Source: Bacteroidota bacterium | GTDB lineage: Bacteria > Bacteroidota > Bacteroidia > AKYH767-A > 2013-40CM-41-45 | Assembly (NCBI GenBank): GCA_016720935.1 | Contig: JADKJP010000003.1 | Coordinates: 124,001 to 188,000, forward strand | Length of the DNA: 64,000 nt | Direction of reading: 5' to 3' | Shown here: piece after piece, positions 7,152 through 16,234 of the stretch | Position numbering within the stretch: position 1 is the first letter of the stretch | Layout of the letters: each line of letters starts with the position of its first letter | Translations under genes and position numbers: made by a program | Notes under the pieces: model-generated | Database searches by the model: none | Told to the model about the DNA's origin: nothing | What the model saw: the letters and a program-made list of their open reading frames with translations, nothing else

Positions 7152-9692
7152 TTAATTCACAATCACACGACCGATAAAACTCTCATCATCACCAATGGTT
7201 CCTTTGCAAACATAAATACCGTGACTGAGTGTGCCCGAAGGAATGTTCAGCCTGTTCTGATTTGCAGGCAAAGAAGTACTGTTGACCAGGTGTCCCATCA
7301 TGTCAAAGATTTCCAGAAGTCCGTCATTTGTGCCAACTGATGGATACTCAAATGTAAATGATCCATTGTTTGGATTTGGGAAAATACTGAACTGTGATGG
7401 TTTTGGTGCGACAGAAACTCCATTCAGAATAGAATATAAATCAGATTCCCAGATCCCGCGTCCATAGGTGGAAATGCGTAATTTGTTAGTTGCACGGTAG
7501 AGTGCGAAATCCGTGATCTGCACAGCAGGAAGACCATCACTGAATGTAATCCAGAAGTTCATTGAATCATTGGTATAAAAAACACCAATATCTGTTCCAA
7601 CATAGATTCCATGTGCACTGTTGGGTTCATAGAAACTTGCATTCGCCGGAACATTCGGAAGATTCAGACTAATGTTTTGAAAACTCTGTCCGCCATTTGT
7701 ACTCCTGTAAACATGATTACCAAAACCGTAACGTGTGATCCACACATTCATTGGATTTGAAGGATCAACGGTAATCGAAGAAATGGTTTCAGTTCCTGAC
7801 AAAATTGTACTCGCCCAGTTCTGTCCGTGATCGTATGTATAATAGAAATAATTTTCCTGACTAACATAAATCACATTCGTGTCGGATGGAGCCACTGCTA
7901 ATGAATTTATCGCATAAGCACTGATCAGATTTAAATTCAGTCTTGTCCATGAATCACCCTGATCGGTGGATTTGTATACATCGTTATAACCCGCGTAAAT
8001 TGAATTGTTGTTTTGAGGGTTGAGCAGATAAGGTGTAACCCAGTTTCCACTGATAGTGCTGCCTGTACTGTCGCGAGGTGTAATTTCATGGTATTGATCA
8101 TTTGTCCATTGATCACGTGAACGATAAAGTTGTCCTGTCACATAAGTAGTATAAATAACATTATCATTGTTCTCATCAATGGCAGTTACCATCGCGTCGC
8201 CCCCATTTGTTGATGCCCAAAAATTTTGATTGATTCGTTTTCTGCCTCCATTATCCTGCGTACCGCCAATCATGAAATAAGGATCTGTTTGGGAAGTAGC
8301 AAGACTATAAAATTGAGTAATCACCAGGTTGTTGGATAATTCGGTCCATGTTAAAGTGTTTTCATTGTACCTGTACACTCCACCATCATTATTGAAATAT
8401 ATTTCATCCGGATTTAATGGATTCCAGCAAATGTTGTGTAAGTCAGCATGAACTTCAGGATAAGCTCCGGAATTATACCAGTCAGTGATTTGATTCCAGG
8501 TCATACCACCATCTGTAGATTTTTCAACAATCATACCGCCACAATACATCACATTCGCATTTTGTGAGGAGATAAAAAATGCGGCCATGCCTGGTAAGCC
8601 TGAGTTTCGAAGCGTAAAATTTACTCCGCTGTTTGTAGAAACATACAAACTCATATTCTCACTGTGGAATACTGCCACCAGATTCGGATCAGCAGGACTG
8701 ACGGCAAGTTTGATAGATCTTTGCGAGATTCCAAATGTTGTTGCCTGGTTCCATGTTGCTCCTGAATCATTGGAAAGAAATACTTCGCTGGATCCCCAAT
8801 AATCATCTGTACACATATATACTGTGCCGGGGTCTCCGGGTTTTATTTCAATATCGGATACTGAAGAATTGTAAACTTTTGTCCAGTTGGTGCCTCCATT
8901 AATGGTGCGAAACAATCCGTCAGTTGTTGCAGCATAAATCATGTTGGAGTTTCCCGGATTCATCAGCAATTTGTAGACAGCAATCTGACCGGCAAGTTGC
9001 CATGATAAGGGTGTTGGATTCCAGCTGGCACCACCATCTGTTGATTTGTAAACACCCATGCTGTAATTCCACCAACCAACAGCATCTCCCGTAGAAACAT
9101 ACAAAGTATTTGGATCATTGAAATCCACAACAATGGAACCTGCGCTCACAAAAGGCAACTGATCACCAAGGGCAGCATAGGTTTGTCCGCCATCGGTGGT
9201 TTTCCACAAACCGCCATTCGGAGCTCCAACATAAAACACATCCGGATTGTTTGAATCGAATGCGGTGCAAGTTGTTCTTCCCATGCCGTCATAACCGCCG
9301 GTGCATGTTGTTTGTGAAATACATGTCCAGTTGCCGGCAAAATTTGAAGAAGAGTTTCTGGTATTAAGAGAGTTCTTTTTTTCGAATTCGTGATATAAAA
9401 ACGATGATGCCGGATAAGAACCATCCGGTAATACCCGGTCTTTCCAAAAATTTTCCCAACGTTTGAACTGAGCATATTCTTCCTGCTCTTCAAATGCTGC
9501 ATCTTTGTCGACATCGGAAAGTGCTTGGCTCTCTTCCGATTTTAGTTTTTTATCAAAATACTTTTGAGCAGCTTCACGTGCTTTGAAGAAGTTGGGCTCC
9601 CTGGTGTAGGGTGGAAGGGAGTTCTTGTTTTCCTGTGCAAATAAAATGGTTGAGAACAGAATGAAAACAGAGAGGAATGGGAGCTTTTTCAT
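7152..9692 (-). CDS. Secreted BNR/sortilin-like beta-propeller protein with T9SS sorting domain
   Basis: This is an exported 846-residue protein. The chosen start is the ATG at 9692 (MKKLPFLSVFILFSTILFAQ), a clean signal peptide; an earlier in-frame codon would add 22 hydrophilic residues in front of it. After a short helical region come many repeats of the type STDGGASWNP, STNGGQSFQN, TINGGTNWTK and KTTDGGQTY, which are BNR/Asp-box blades of a VPS10/sortilin-like propeller. The last about 75 residues (from SIFPNPNNGSFTFEY to the final FIGRVIVN) form a type-A T9SS sorting domain, predicting outer-membrane passage and cell-surface attachment or release. No catalytic residues can be named. It may be a glycoside-binding or structural propeller. 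Confidence 0.88.
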   Translation of the reverse strand: MKKLPFLSVFILFSTILFAQENKNSLPPYTREPNFFKAREAAQKYFDKKLKSEESQALSDVDKDAAFEEQEEYAQFKRWENFWKDRVLPDGSYPASSFLYHEFEKKNSLNTRNSSSNFAGNWTCISQTTCTGGYDGMGRTTCTAFDSNNPDVFYVGAPNGGLWKTTDGGQTYAALGDQLPFVSAGSIVVDFNDPNTLYVSTGDAVGWWNYSMGVYKSTDGGASWNPTPLSWQLAGQIAVYKLLMNPGNSNMIYAATTDGLFRTINGGTNWTKVYNSSVSDIEIKPGDPGTVYMCTDDYWGSSEVFLSNDSGATWNQATTFGISQRSIKLAVSPADPNLVAVFHSENMSLYVSTNSGVNFTLRNSGLPGMAAFFISSQNANVMYCGGMIVEKSTDGGMTWNQITDWYNSGAYPEVHADLHNICWNPLNPDEIYFNNDGGVYRYNENTLTWTELSNNLVITQFYSLATSQTDPYFMIGGTQDNGGRKRINQNFWASTNGGDAMVTAIDENNDNVIYTTYVTGQLYRSRDQWTNDQYHEITPRDSTGSTISGNWVTPYLLNPQNNNSIYAGYNDVYKSTDQGDSWTRLNLNLISAYAINSLAVAPSDTNVIYVSQENYFYYTYDHGQNWASTILSGTETISSITVDPSNPMNVWITRYGFGNHVYRSTNGGQSFQNISLNLPNVPANASFYEPNSAHGIYVGTDIGVFYTNDSMNFWITFSDGLPAVQITDFALYRATNKLRISTYGRGIWESDLYSILNGVSVAPKPSQFSIFPNPNNGSFTFEYPSVGTNDGLLEIFDMMGHLVNSTSLPANQNRLNIPSGTLSHGIYVCKGTIGDDESFIGRVIVN

Positions 9693-9825
9693 TGATTTAG
9701 TGTGTAAGCAAATATAAATAAAAGTATAGTGGTCTGCATAGGTCCTTTGTACAATCAATCAACTCTTGTAATAATCCTGTAGTTTAAACTAAGAGTGATA
9801 CCGCTATTTATTAAACCGCTGATAC

Positions 9826-9880
9826 CGCAGAGACTTTTCTGCGAAGGGCGCAAAAGTAATTGCCTTTTCTTGCGTCCTTT
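9826..9880. repeat. REP-like pair of short hairpins in the 327-bp gap 9693-10019
   Basis: CGCAGA (9826-9831) pairs with TCTGCG (9838-9843). A second imperfect stem follows, GCGCAAAAG with CTTTTCTTGCG (about 9848-9873). The composition (accgcagagac, gcgcaaa) resembles short intergenic repeats seen in many Bacteroidota. ACCGCT/ACCGC also recurs at 9800-9828. No gene is seen in this divergent gap; it should carry the promoters of the two flanking genes. Confidence 0.35.
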
Positions 9881-10019
9881 ACGTATCAAATTCCGCGATC
9901 TCTTCGGTTTAAAAATAAGTTGGATTCAATATGCTTTTATTTATGATCGAATAACCTTTCGTCATCTTGTATTCATTTAAATTTTGTGCTCAGCCTGTAC
10001 TTTTGAAAATAAAAACTGT

Positions 10020-10322
10020 ATGCCGGATAACGATAAATCTTCGCACATTTTAAGTACTTCTTCAAACCTGCTTGGATTCTGCCTGGTCATTATTACTTCT
10101 CTGAAAGTTTCCAATTATTCCGAGAAAACACTGATTGATGAATTTACTGCTATTTCGGCACTACTCTTTATGGTCTCGAGTATCTTATCTTTTTTATCAA
10201 TTCGTACAAAGAAGCTGGTTCTTTCTGTACGGTACGAAGCAATAGCAGACAATTTATTTCTGCTGGCATTGTTTTTTATTTTCTTTACGGTAGCGTTAAT
10301 TACTCTACGAATACTTGTCTAA
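10020..10322 (+). CDS. Small three-helix integral membrane protein, hypothetical
   Basis: This is a 100-residue protein starting at the ATG at 10020 (MPDNDKSSHI); an upstream in-frame codon would add 12 residues with no support. It has three hydrophobic segments: LLGFCLVIITSLKVS (about 15-30), ISALLFMVSSILSFLSI (about 43-60) and NLFLLALFFIFFTVALITL (about 78-97). Charged loops separate them (SEKTLIDE, RTKKL). I recognise it as like small conserved membrane proteins in other bacteria but can give no function. It stands alone, divergent from the propeller gene and 410 bp before the next gene. Confidence 0.65.
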   Translation: MPDNDKSSHILSTSSNLLGFCLVIITSLKVSNYSEKTLIDEFTAISALLFMVSSILSFLSIRTKKLVLSVRYEAIADNLFLLALFFIFFTVALITLRILV

Positions 10323-10732
10323 ACTCATTACGAAAGGAATCAGGAAAAACTGATATCCTGAAATCGCCAAAAAATATTTTAGGGAAGTGTAAACCTTTCA
10401 ACAGTAAATTGCGTGTTTGCTGAGATAAGACCTGGAAGTGTTAAAATATCTTGCCTCAAGTAATACCAGATGTTTTTTTTAAAGCTGATCGGAGAAAATC
10501 CTGAAATATTGAATTAAGTTTGGTGAACGTATCAATTTTGATGGCGAATATTTGCATTGAACATAAAGTATCGAAGCCGAATTTATATTTGTCTTTTTGA
10601 TATGAATTCTGATTAAAGAGTTCTAAATTTCGAATTGTATCCATAAGAAATTTATTGACCTTAAATAAATCATTCCCTGGCCGGAATGACAAATTATTTC
10701 CCCCTAAAATCTAATTGAAAAAAAACAACCAG
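10323..10732. other. 410-bp gap with no convincing gene
   Basis: This AT-rich gap lies upstream of the SprB-repeat protein. A minus-strand frame of 78 codons (10456-10692) is open, but it has no signal sequence, recognisable motif or neighbour in operon. I do not call it a gene. No tRNA-like fold, terminator or palindrome was recognised. Confidence 0.5.
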
Positions 10733-13306
10733 ATGAGAAAAAATCATTTACAATTTCTACTTGCCTTCAGTCGAATGCTTCTGATCACGGCGATCTTTTT
10801 GATTTCGCAAAATCAGAAATCATTCGCGACTCACATGGCAGGAGCGGATCTGACTTACCGCTACCTTGGAAATAATCAGTATGAAATCAATTATACTTTT
10901 TATCGTGATTGCGTAGGGATTTCAGCTCAGACTTCTATCGATATTACCATGAGCTCTGCTACCTGTGGAACTTCCGGTATTCTTACACTAATGCCGATAC
11001 CGGGAACCGGACAGGAAATCACACGTGTCTGTCCGGGTGCATCAACTACCTGCAGCGGTGGAACAGAGCCGGGTATCCAGAAATGGGAATATCGCGGAGT
11101 CGCCACAATCGCGAATTGTCCCGACTGGATCTTTGGTACAAGAGAATGTTGTCGTAACGGTGCCATCACAACACTTGTAGATCCATTGGTAGAACAGATG
11201 TATGTTGAAGCAACTTTGGATAATTCCACTTCGCAGAATAACTCACCTGTCTTTTCAAATATTCCAATTGCATTTGAATGTATAGGTCAGAATAATTATT
11301 ACAACCACGGTGGTCTGGATGCTGACGGAGATTCACTGGTTTATTCATTTGTTGCTCCCTTAAATGACGCGAATCTTCCTGTTCAATACCTCGGAGGTTA
11401 TTCTGTAACCAATCCGATTACCTCTTCTCCTGCTGTATCAATCAATCCTCAAAGCGGTGACATCTTTATGCATCCGACAACTCCAGAAATCGCTGTGATG
11501 GCGGTTCAGATTTATGAATACCGTAATGGTGTACTGATCGGAACAGTTATTCGTGATTTGCAGATTTATACTGTAGTATGTAGTAACGAGCTGCCACTGA
11601 TGAGTGGTATCGACAGTACAAATATTTATACTACTCAAACTTGTCTTGGCGCTTCAGTTTGTTTCGATGTGTTTTCAGCAGACCAGGATCAGCCTGATTC
11701 CTTAACCATTAACTGGAACCAGGGAATCTCTGCAGGAACATTTACCGTGGCGCCCGGTCGTCGCCCGGTTGGTCACTTCTGCTGGACACCAACTGCAGCG
11801 GATGTTCGCCCTCAGCCATGGTATTTCACAGTAACCGTAATTGACAATGCTTGCCCTTCAAACGGAGCCCAGACATTTTCATATGGTATCACTGTTTCCG
11901 AATTGAATGTAAACAGTACAAGTACAAATGTAAGTTGTGCCGGTGGTCACAATGGTAGCGCAAGTGTCACACCTACAGGTACCGGACCTTTCGAATATGT
12001 CTGGATGCCCGGAGAATATACTTCTCAAACACTAACACATTTATTCCCGGGAGAGTATAATGTCATGGTGACGAATGCAGCCGGTTGCCATACAACACAA
12101 TATTTCACAATCACTGAACCTCCTGCTTTGGTTTCTGTAATCAATGGTTATGATGCTTCCTGCAGCGGGCAACCCGGAGCGGTTGCTATAGATGTCAGTG
12201 GTGGAACCGGTCCTTATTCCTATCTGTGGAATACTGTTCCTCCTGCTTCAACGGATTCTGTAGGTAATCTTGCAGCCGGAACTTATGCAGTACTGGTTCG
12301 CGATAATAATAATTGTACACTGAGAGATACTGTGACAATTGCAGGCGGTTCAGGTTTCACGGCTTCCATGCTCACAACACCTGCAACATGCAATGCCGCT
12401 GATGGTACTGCATCAGTAACCGTAAGCGGCGGCAGTGGTGATTTCACTTATGACTGGACACCTGCTGTAAGTACTGGTGCAAATGCAACCGGACTTACTT
12501 CCGGATATTATTCTGTACTCATCACAGACAATCAGACAAATTGTACTCAGCTGGTTTCGGATCTTGTGGGTAATAGTTCTGGCATAACTGCTTCTTTGGT
12601 TTCATCAACCAATGCACATTGTCAAAATGGCGAAGATGGAAGCGCGGAAGTTGCTGGTAGTGGTGGAATGGCTCCTTATTCTTACCTATGGTTGCCGGGT
12701 GGTGCAACAACTGCAGCTGTTTCAAATCTGGCTCCGGGTAATTATACAGTCCAGGTTTCTGATTACAATAATTGTCCTGCATTCATCACAGTAATTATCG
12801 GTTATGATTTCCCTTCTCCGGTAGTTGATCTTGGTCCTGATACAACAATTTGTCTCGGTGATATGATCACGCTTGATGCAGGTGCCGGCTTTATGGATTA
12901 TTTCTGGTCAGATCAAAGTACTACTCAGCAAATTGTTGTAGGTGCTTCGGGTCCATACTCAGTTTTAGTAACAGATGTGAACGGCTGTCAGAATTTTGAT
13001 GATGTGATCGTGTCGACTATTTCCTGCCAGCGCAGCTTCTATGGAAGTTCTTCACGGGCAATCACTCCTCTTGTTTATCCAAATCCTGCACTTGATGAAC
13101 TCAACATTGTTCTCAATACTATTCATGAAACGAATATTGTCATTCGAATAGTGAATGTAGTAGGAGACCAGGTTTATCAATCGGTTCAGGATTCAAAAGG
13201 AAACTTCCGTAAGAAAATTGATATCGAATCCTTCACACCGGGTATTTATTTTGTGGAAATCCGATTCTCCGGTGAAACACATGTTTACAGAACTGTTAAG
13301 ATGTAA
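10733..13306 (+). CDS. Secreted SprB-repeat surface protein with T9SS sorting domain
   Basis: This is an 857-residue exported protein. The ATG at 10733 is preferred over the TTG 18 bp upstream because it directly begins the signal peptide (MRKNHLQFLLAFSRMLLITA... ending near SFATHMAGADLTY). The HMAGADLTYRYLGNNQYEI opening is a common N-terminal module of large Bacteroidota surface proteins. From about residue 395 on there are four to five SprB-like repeats of 75-85 residues, each with a Cys, a GSA/GTA-V element, GPFEYVW- or PYSYLW-type strands and an AGCH or NNC loop followed by a short linker. A further Ig-like module (LGPDTTICLGDMITLDAG) precedes the C-terminal T9SS sorting domain (VYPNPALDELNIVL to YRTVKM). 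Adhesion or gliding-related surface function is likely but not shown. A bidirectional terminator follows. Confidence 0.88.
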   Translation: MRKNHLQFLLAFSRMLLITAIFLISQNQKSFATHMAGADLTYRYLGNNQYEINYTFYRDCVGISAQTSIDITMSSATCGTSGILTLMPIPGTGQEITRVCPGASTTCSGGTEPGIQKWEYRGVATIANCPDWIFGTRECCRNGAITTLVDPLVEQMYVEATLDNSTSQNNSPVFSNIPIAFECIGQNNYYNHGGLDADGDSLVYSFVAPLNDANLPVQYLGGYSVTNPITSSPAVSINPQSGDIFMHPTTPEIAVMAVQIYEYRNGVLIGTVIRDLQIYTVVCSNELPLMSGIDSTNIYTTQTCLGASVCFDVFSADQDQPDSLTINWNQGISAGTFTVAPGRRPVGHFCWTPTAADVRPQPWYFTVTVIDNACPSNGAQTFSYGITVSELNVNSTSTNVSCAGGHNGSASVTPTGTGPFEYVWMPGEYTSQTLTHLFPGEYNVMVTNAAGCHTTQYFTITEPPALVSVINGYDASCSGQPGAVAIDVSGGTGPYSYLWNTVPPASTDSVGNLAAGTYAVLVRDNNNCTLRDTVTIAGGSGFTASMLTTPATCNAADGTASVTVSGGSGDFTYDWTPAVSTGANATGLTSGYYSVLITDNQTNCTQLVSDLVGNSSGITASLVSSTNAHCQNGEDGSAEVAGSGGMAPYSYLWLPGGATTAAVSNLAPGNYTVQVSDYNNCPAFITVIIGYDFPSPVVDLGPDTTICLGDMITLDAGAGFMDYFWSDQSTTQQIVVGASGPYSVLVTDVNGCQNFDDVIVSTISCQRSFYGSSSRAITPLVYPNPALDELNIVLNTIHETNIVIRIVNVVGDQVYQSVQDSKGNFRKKIDIESFTPGIYFVEIRFSGETHVYRTVKM

Positions 13307-13328
13307 AACCTTTGTTTAGGGAATAGCT

Positions 13329-13363
13329 CAGGGGCGCAAGGGATTCTATCCTTTGCGCCCCTT
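13329..13363. terminator. Bidirectional terminator between convergent genes
   Basis: A strong stem is formed by AGGGGCGCAAGG and CCTTTGCGCCCCT around a short loop (about 13330-13362). It lies between the stop of the SprB-repeat gene (13306, plus) and the stop of oppC (13385, minus). Weak T-rich sequence follows on the plus strand (TTGTTTATT). Confidence 0.72.
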
Positions 13364-13384
13364 GTTTATTGAATGAGTGTGTTT

Positions 13385-14662
13385 TTAGTTTTCTGATTTT
13401 TCCAGTCTGTCGGCCAGCGTATTCAGAGAAGCAAGCAAAAGAAAAATACAAAGACCCGGGAAAAGAATCAGCCACCAGGCACTAACATTTTCTTTTCCTT
13501 CATACAGCAATTGTCCCCAGGTGACGATTCCCTGTGGTACTCCGATTCCCAAAAACGAAAGTCCTGTTTCAGCAAGTATCGCGGAGGCCACACCATAAAT
13601 CAAGAATACTTTCAGTTGAGAAAACGTGGAAGGGAGCAAATGAAATAAGAATAATCTCCAGCCGGGCATTCCAATTGATCTTCCTGCGTCAATATAACCG
13701 GAGTCACGTTGTGACATCACCAAGGCTCTTACCATTCGTGCAATGGATGTCCATGAAGTGAGTCCGATGATGAGAATGACAGATAAAACAGAGGGTCTGA
13801 AGATCAAAGCAAAAGTGATGAGGACGACGATTCTTGGAAGGGAAAGAAACAATTCAATGATTCTGTTAATAATTGCATCAACAGGTACAAATAATTGCTT
13901 ATTGAACCAATCTGGAAATCGAACCCGTGAAATTAAATTTACCGGAAGAATAATGAATATCAAGAGGCCGGATAAAGAGATGAGGACATTCACCGTTCCA
14001 ATCAGAATGGACTTATCAAAACTCTGTTGAATGGAGTAGGAGCGAAGTTCGAAAAAATAAAACCAGGCCGGGAGCAATAATAATAAGATTAGTATTGCGG
14101 AAATTCGTTTCAATTTCAAAAGCGAATTCCCATAGTATCCGGAGAGAAGACCTAGCAAAATTCCAATCAGCAGTGCTATGATCATAGAGCAGATGCCTAT
14201 GGTGAGTGAAATACGTGTGCCCTCGATGAGTCCTGCCAGAAGATCATTGCCGAGATTTCCTGTACCAAGCAAGTGTCGATTTCTAAATGAGAGTTCTTTG
14301 ATGCCCTCTGTTGTACTTGTAAATTGTTTTTCAAAGGGAGACTTAAAATTGCTGTTGTTGAGATCTGATTTCCCGGCTGAATAGGGAATCAGTGGCATAA
14401 GAACAAATCCTTCCCGGAGCGTATCCCATCGAATATTATCCGTGCGAATATTTTTTGAACTACCGTCCTGAGAATGGATTGTTGTATAAGGATCATTTGA
14501 GAAGGCGGGAAAGCTAAAATGTCCGTGTTGTATCAACAAAACAGGTTTCTCATTGGAAAGAATTGGTCCGGTGACTGCAATAAATAGAAAAGCAGCGAGC
14601 ACGATCAAAGGGAGCCGAGGCAGCTTACTAAAAATATTTTTGCTGAATTTCCTCTGTTCCAT
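13385..14662 (-). CDS. Oligopeptide/dipeptide ABC transporter permease, OppC/DppC type
   Basis: This 425-residue inner-membrane permease has an N-terminal transmembrane helix (LPLIVLAAFLFIAVTGPIL), then a periplasmic stretch with the OppC-type HLLGTGNLGNDLLAGLIEGTR motif. A BPD_transp_1 core of about six helices follows. The ATPase-coupling EAA loop is visible near the C-terminus as RALVMSQRDSGYIDAGRSIG, followed by LLPSTFSQL. The family usually has about 300 residues; the excess is an N-terminal extension and an insert between helices, common in Bacteroidota. The start is one base after the oppB stop, so the two are co-translated. No ATPase (OppD/F) or binding protein lies next to it. Confidence 0.85.
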   Translation of the reverse strand: MEQRKFSKNIFSKLPRLPLIVLAAFLFIAVTGPILSNEKPVLLIQHGHFSFPAFSNDPYTTIHSQDGSSKNIRTDNIRWDTLREGFVLMPLIPYSAGKSDLNNSNFKSPFEKQFTSTTEGIKELSFRNRHLLGTGNLGNDLLAGLIEGTRISLTIGICSMIIALLIGILLGLLSGYYGNSLLKLKRISAILILLLLLPAWFYFFELRSYSIQQSFDKSILIGTVNVLISLSGLLIFIILPVNLISRVRFPDWFNKQLFVPVDAIINRIIELFLSLPRIVVLITFALIFRPSVLSVILIIGLTSWTSIARMVRALVMSQRDSGYIDAGRSIGMPGWRLFLFHLLPSTFSQLKVFLIYGVASAILAETGLSFLGIGVPQGIVTWGQLLYEGKENVSAWWLILFPGLCIFLLLASLNTLADRLEKSEN

Positions 14663-14663
14663 A

Positions 14664-16073
14664 TTATTTCTCCAGGTTAATGCGTGGGTCGGCGAAAGAA
14701 TACAGAATGTCGGTAATTAAAAATCCGGCAATTGTGATGATGCCGGTCAATGTAAAAATAGCGAGTATCACGGGATAGTCCAGTGCATCTACGCTCTGAT
14801 ACATTGCCAATCCCATTCCCGGAATGGTAAACACTGTTTCCAGAATTATGGAACCGCTTATAGCGTATGGAAATACATTGGAGAACATAGTAATAATAGG
14901 CAGCAGGCTATTCCTGAATACGTGTCGCCACAAAATAGTTTTTTCATCAAGCCCTTTCGCTCTTGCAGTTTTAATATAATCCTGTTTAAATACATCTATC
15001 GCATTCGCACGAATGCTTCTTGTGACAAATGCAAAGGAGCTGTATGTATAACAGATAGTAGGAAGTATTAAGTAGGGCAATGAAATAAGTACTTTACTGA
15101 AGAAGCCGCTTTCGGCAGGATACCCAGTAATCGGTTTTATACCGGAAGCGGGAAGCAGATTAAGCATATCCGGATTGCAAAAAAACATCATGAGTAAAGT
15201 AGCCAGCCAAAATGCAGGTAGAGAATACAGAATAGTAAACAATAAGGATGTGTTTTTGTCAAATCTTTTTCCCGGTTTTGCAGCGGATTTTAGAGCAACA
15301 GGTATGCTAATCAGAAAACTGAGTAGCACTGATGTGAGTGTAAAAAATAAGGTCCAGCCTATACGGTCACCAATGAGAGATAATACTGGCTGTTTGCTTA
15401 CATAGGAAATTCCCCAATCCCCACGCAACACTCCTTTGTTGCCGGAATTATCACCAAACAAATAGGAATGAAACTGATTTCTCGAATTGAAGCTGATGCA
15501 TGGGACCCATGTACGCAAATGAGCAGGGTGCGATTGAATTTCCTGTAGAGTATTTTGAAGGAAAGAGATTGTAGCTAGGCCAGATGAATCATTTTTATTT
15601 GACAACTGAAGATTTTGCAGGTAATTCTTTTGTTCATCAAAGGAAGCATAGTTAAAAAGTGAACGAATAGAAGATGTAAATTCAGGATTGCTCAGGTCTC
15701 TGCCATCAGACATTTCTTTCCAAAGCTGGTAATAGTTCATGATGGCTTCGGTATTTCCATTTTCTCTCAGGAGACAAGTCAAAGACTTACGTTCCTTCCC
15801 GGATACTAATTTGTACAGTGTGTCCGGTTCTGCTTTGGTGTGCAAACTGAAATAAAACAAGGGTTGATCCAATCCAAGACGATGCGTCCAGTATGCTTTT
15901 TCTTTTTCATGAACAATAGAAGCAGCAGAAGACTCATCTTCATTATTTCCGGATTGAAGCATTCTTTCAACCGGATCTCCCGGGCACAGGTGTATCAATA
16001 GAAACGCGCAAAACAACAGCAGGAATACTGAAGGGATGAAATAAAGAATTTTCCTGATGTAATAGTTTCGCAT
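14664..16073 (-). CDS. Oligopeptide/dipeptide ABC transporter permease, OppB/DppB type
   Basis: This 469-residue permease partner of OppC starts at the ATG at 16073 (MRNYYIRKILYFIPSVFLLL), the classic OppB opening (short positive N-terminus, helix, then HLCPGDPVERML). In-frame codons up to 16232 would add 53 residues without family support; ATG 16088 is a second choice. A long hydrophilic insert (about residues 37-205) separates helix 1 from GDWGISYVSKQPVLSLIGDRI and the five C-terminal helices. The EAA coupling motif is ARAKGLDEKTILWRHVFRNSLLP. It lies downstream of the ABC efflux operon on the same strand with a gap of about 160 bp, so it could have its own promoter. Substrate is unknown. 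Confidence 0.84.
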   Translation of the reverse strand: MRNYYIRKILYFIPSVFLLLFCAFLLIHLCPGDPVERMLQSGNNEDESSAASIVHEKEKAYWTHRLGLDQPLFYFSLHTKAEPDTLYKLVSGKERKSLTCLLRENGNTEAIMNYYQLWKEMSDGRDLSNPEFTSSIRSLFNYASFDEQKNYLQNLQLSNKNDSSGLATISFLQNTLQEIQSHPAHLRTWVPCISFNSRNQFHSYLFGDNSGNKGVLRGDWGISYVSKQPVLSLIGDRIGWTLFFTLTSVLLSFLISIPVALKSAAKPGKRFDKNTSLLFTILYSLPAFWLATLLMMFFCNPDMLNLLPASGIKPITGYPAESGFFSKVLISLPYLILPTICYTYSSFAFVTRSIRANAIDVFKQDYIKTARAKGLDEKTILWRHVFRNSLLPIITMFSNVFPYAISGSIILETVFTIPGMGLAMYQSVDALDYPVILAIFTLTGIITIAGFLITDILYSFADPRINLEK

Positions 16074-16234
16074 TCTTACCAAGGTCATTTGCCGGCCACA
16101 GACGACAAGTGTGTTTAAAGGTAAAAATAGAAAATTCACTATGGCCAAATAACCTGCTTTCCGATATTTACTAAGAATCGGATTGTTAAAAGAGTCAGGA
16201 TCCGGGTAATGATGCCCTGTCCCAACTGGCAATT

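Noticed and set aside
9146..9514. 122-codon minus-strand frame within the propeller gene
   Set aside because: It is another frame of the same strand inside a well-supported coding sequence; the BNR repeats are in the main frame.
10456..10692. 78-codon minus-strand frame in the gap before the SprB-repeat gene
   Set aside because: No signal sequence, motif, known family or operon partner; the gap is AT-rich enough for such a frame by chance.
15175..15405. Plus-strand frame inside oppB and similar frames within oppC and the ABC permeases
   Set aside because: They are antisense to transmembrane coding sequence and are hydrophilic without motifs.
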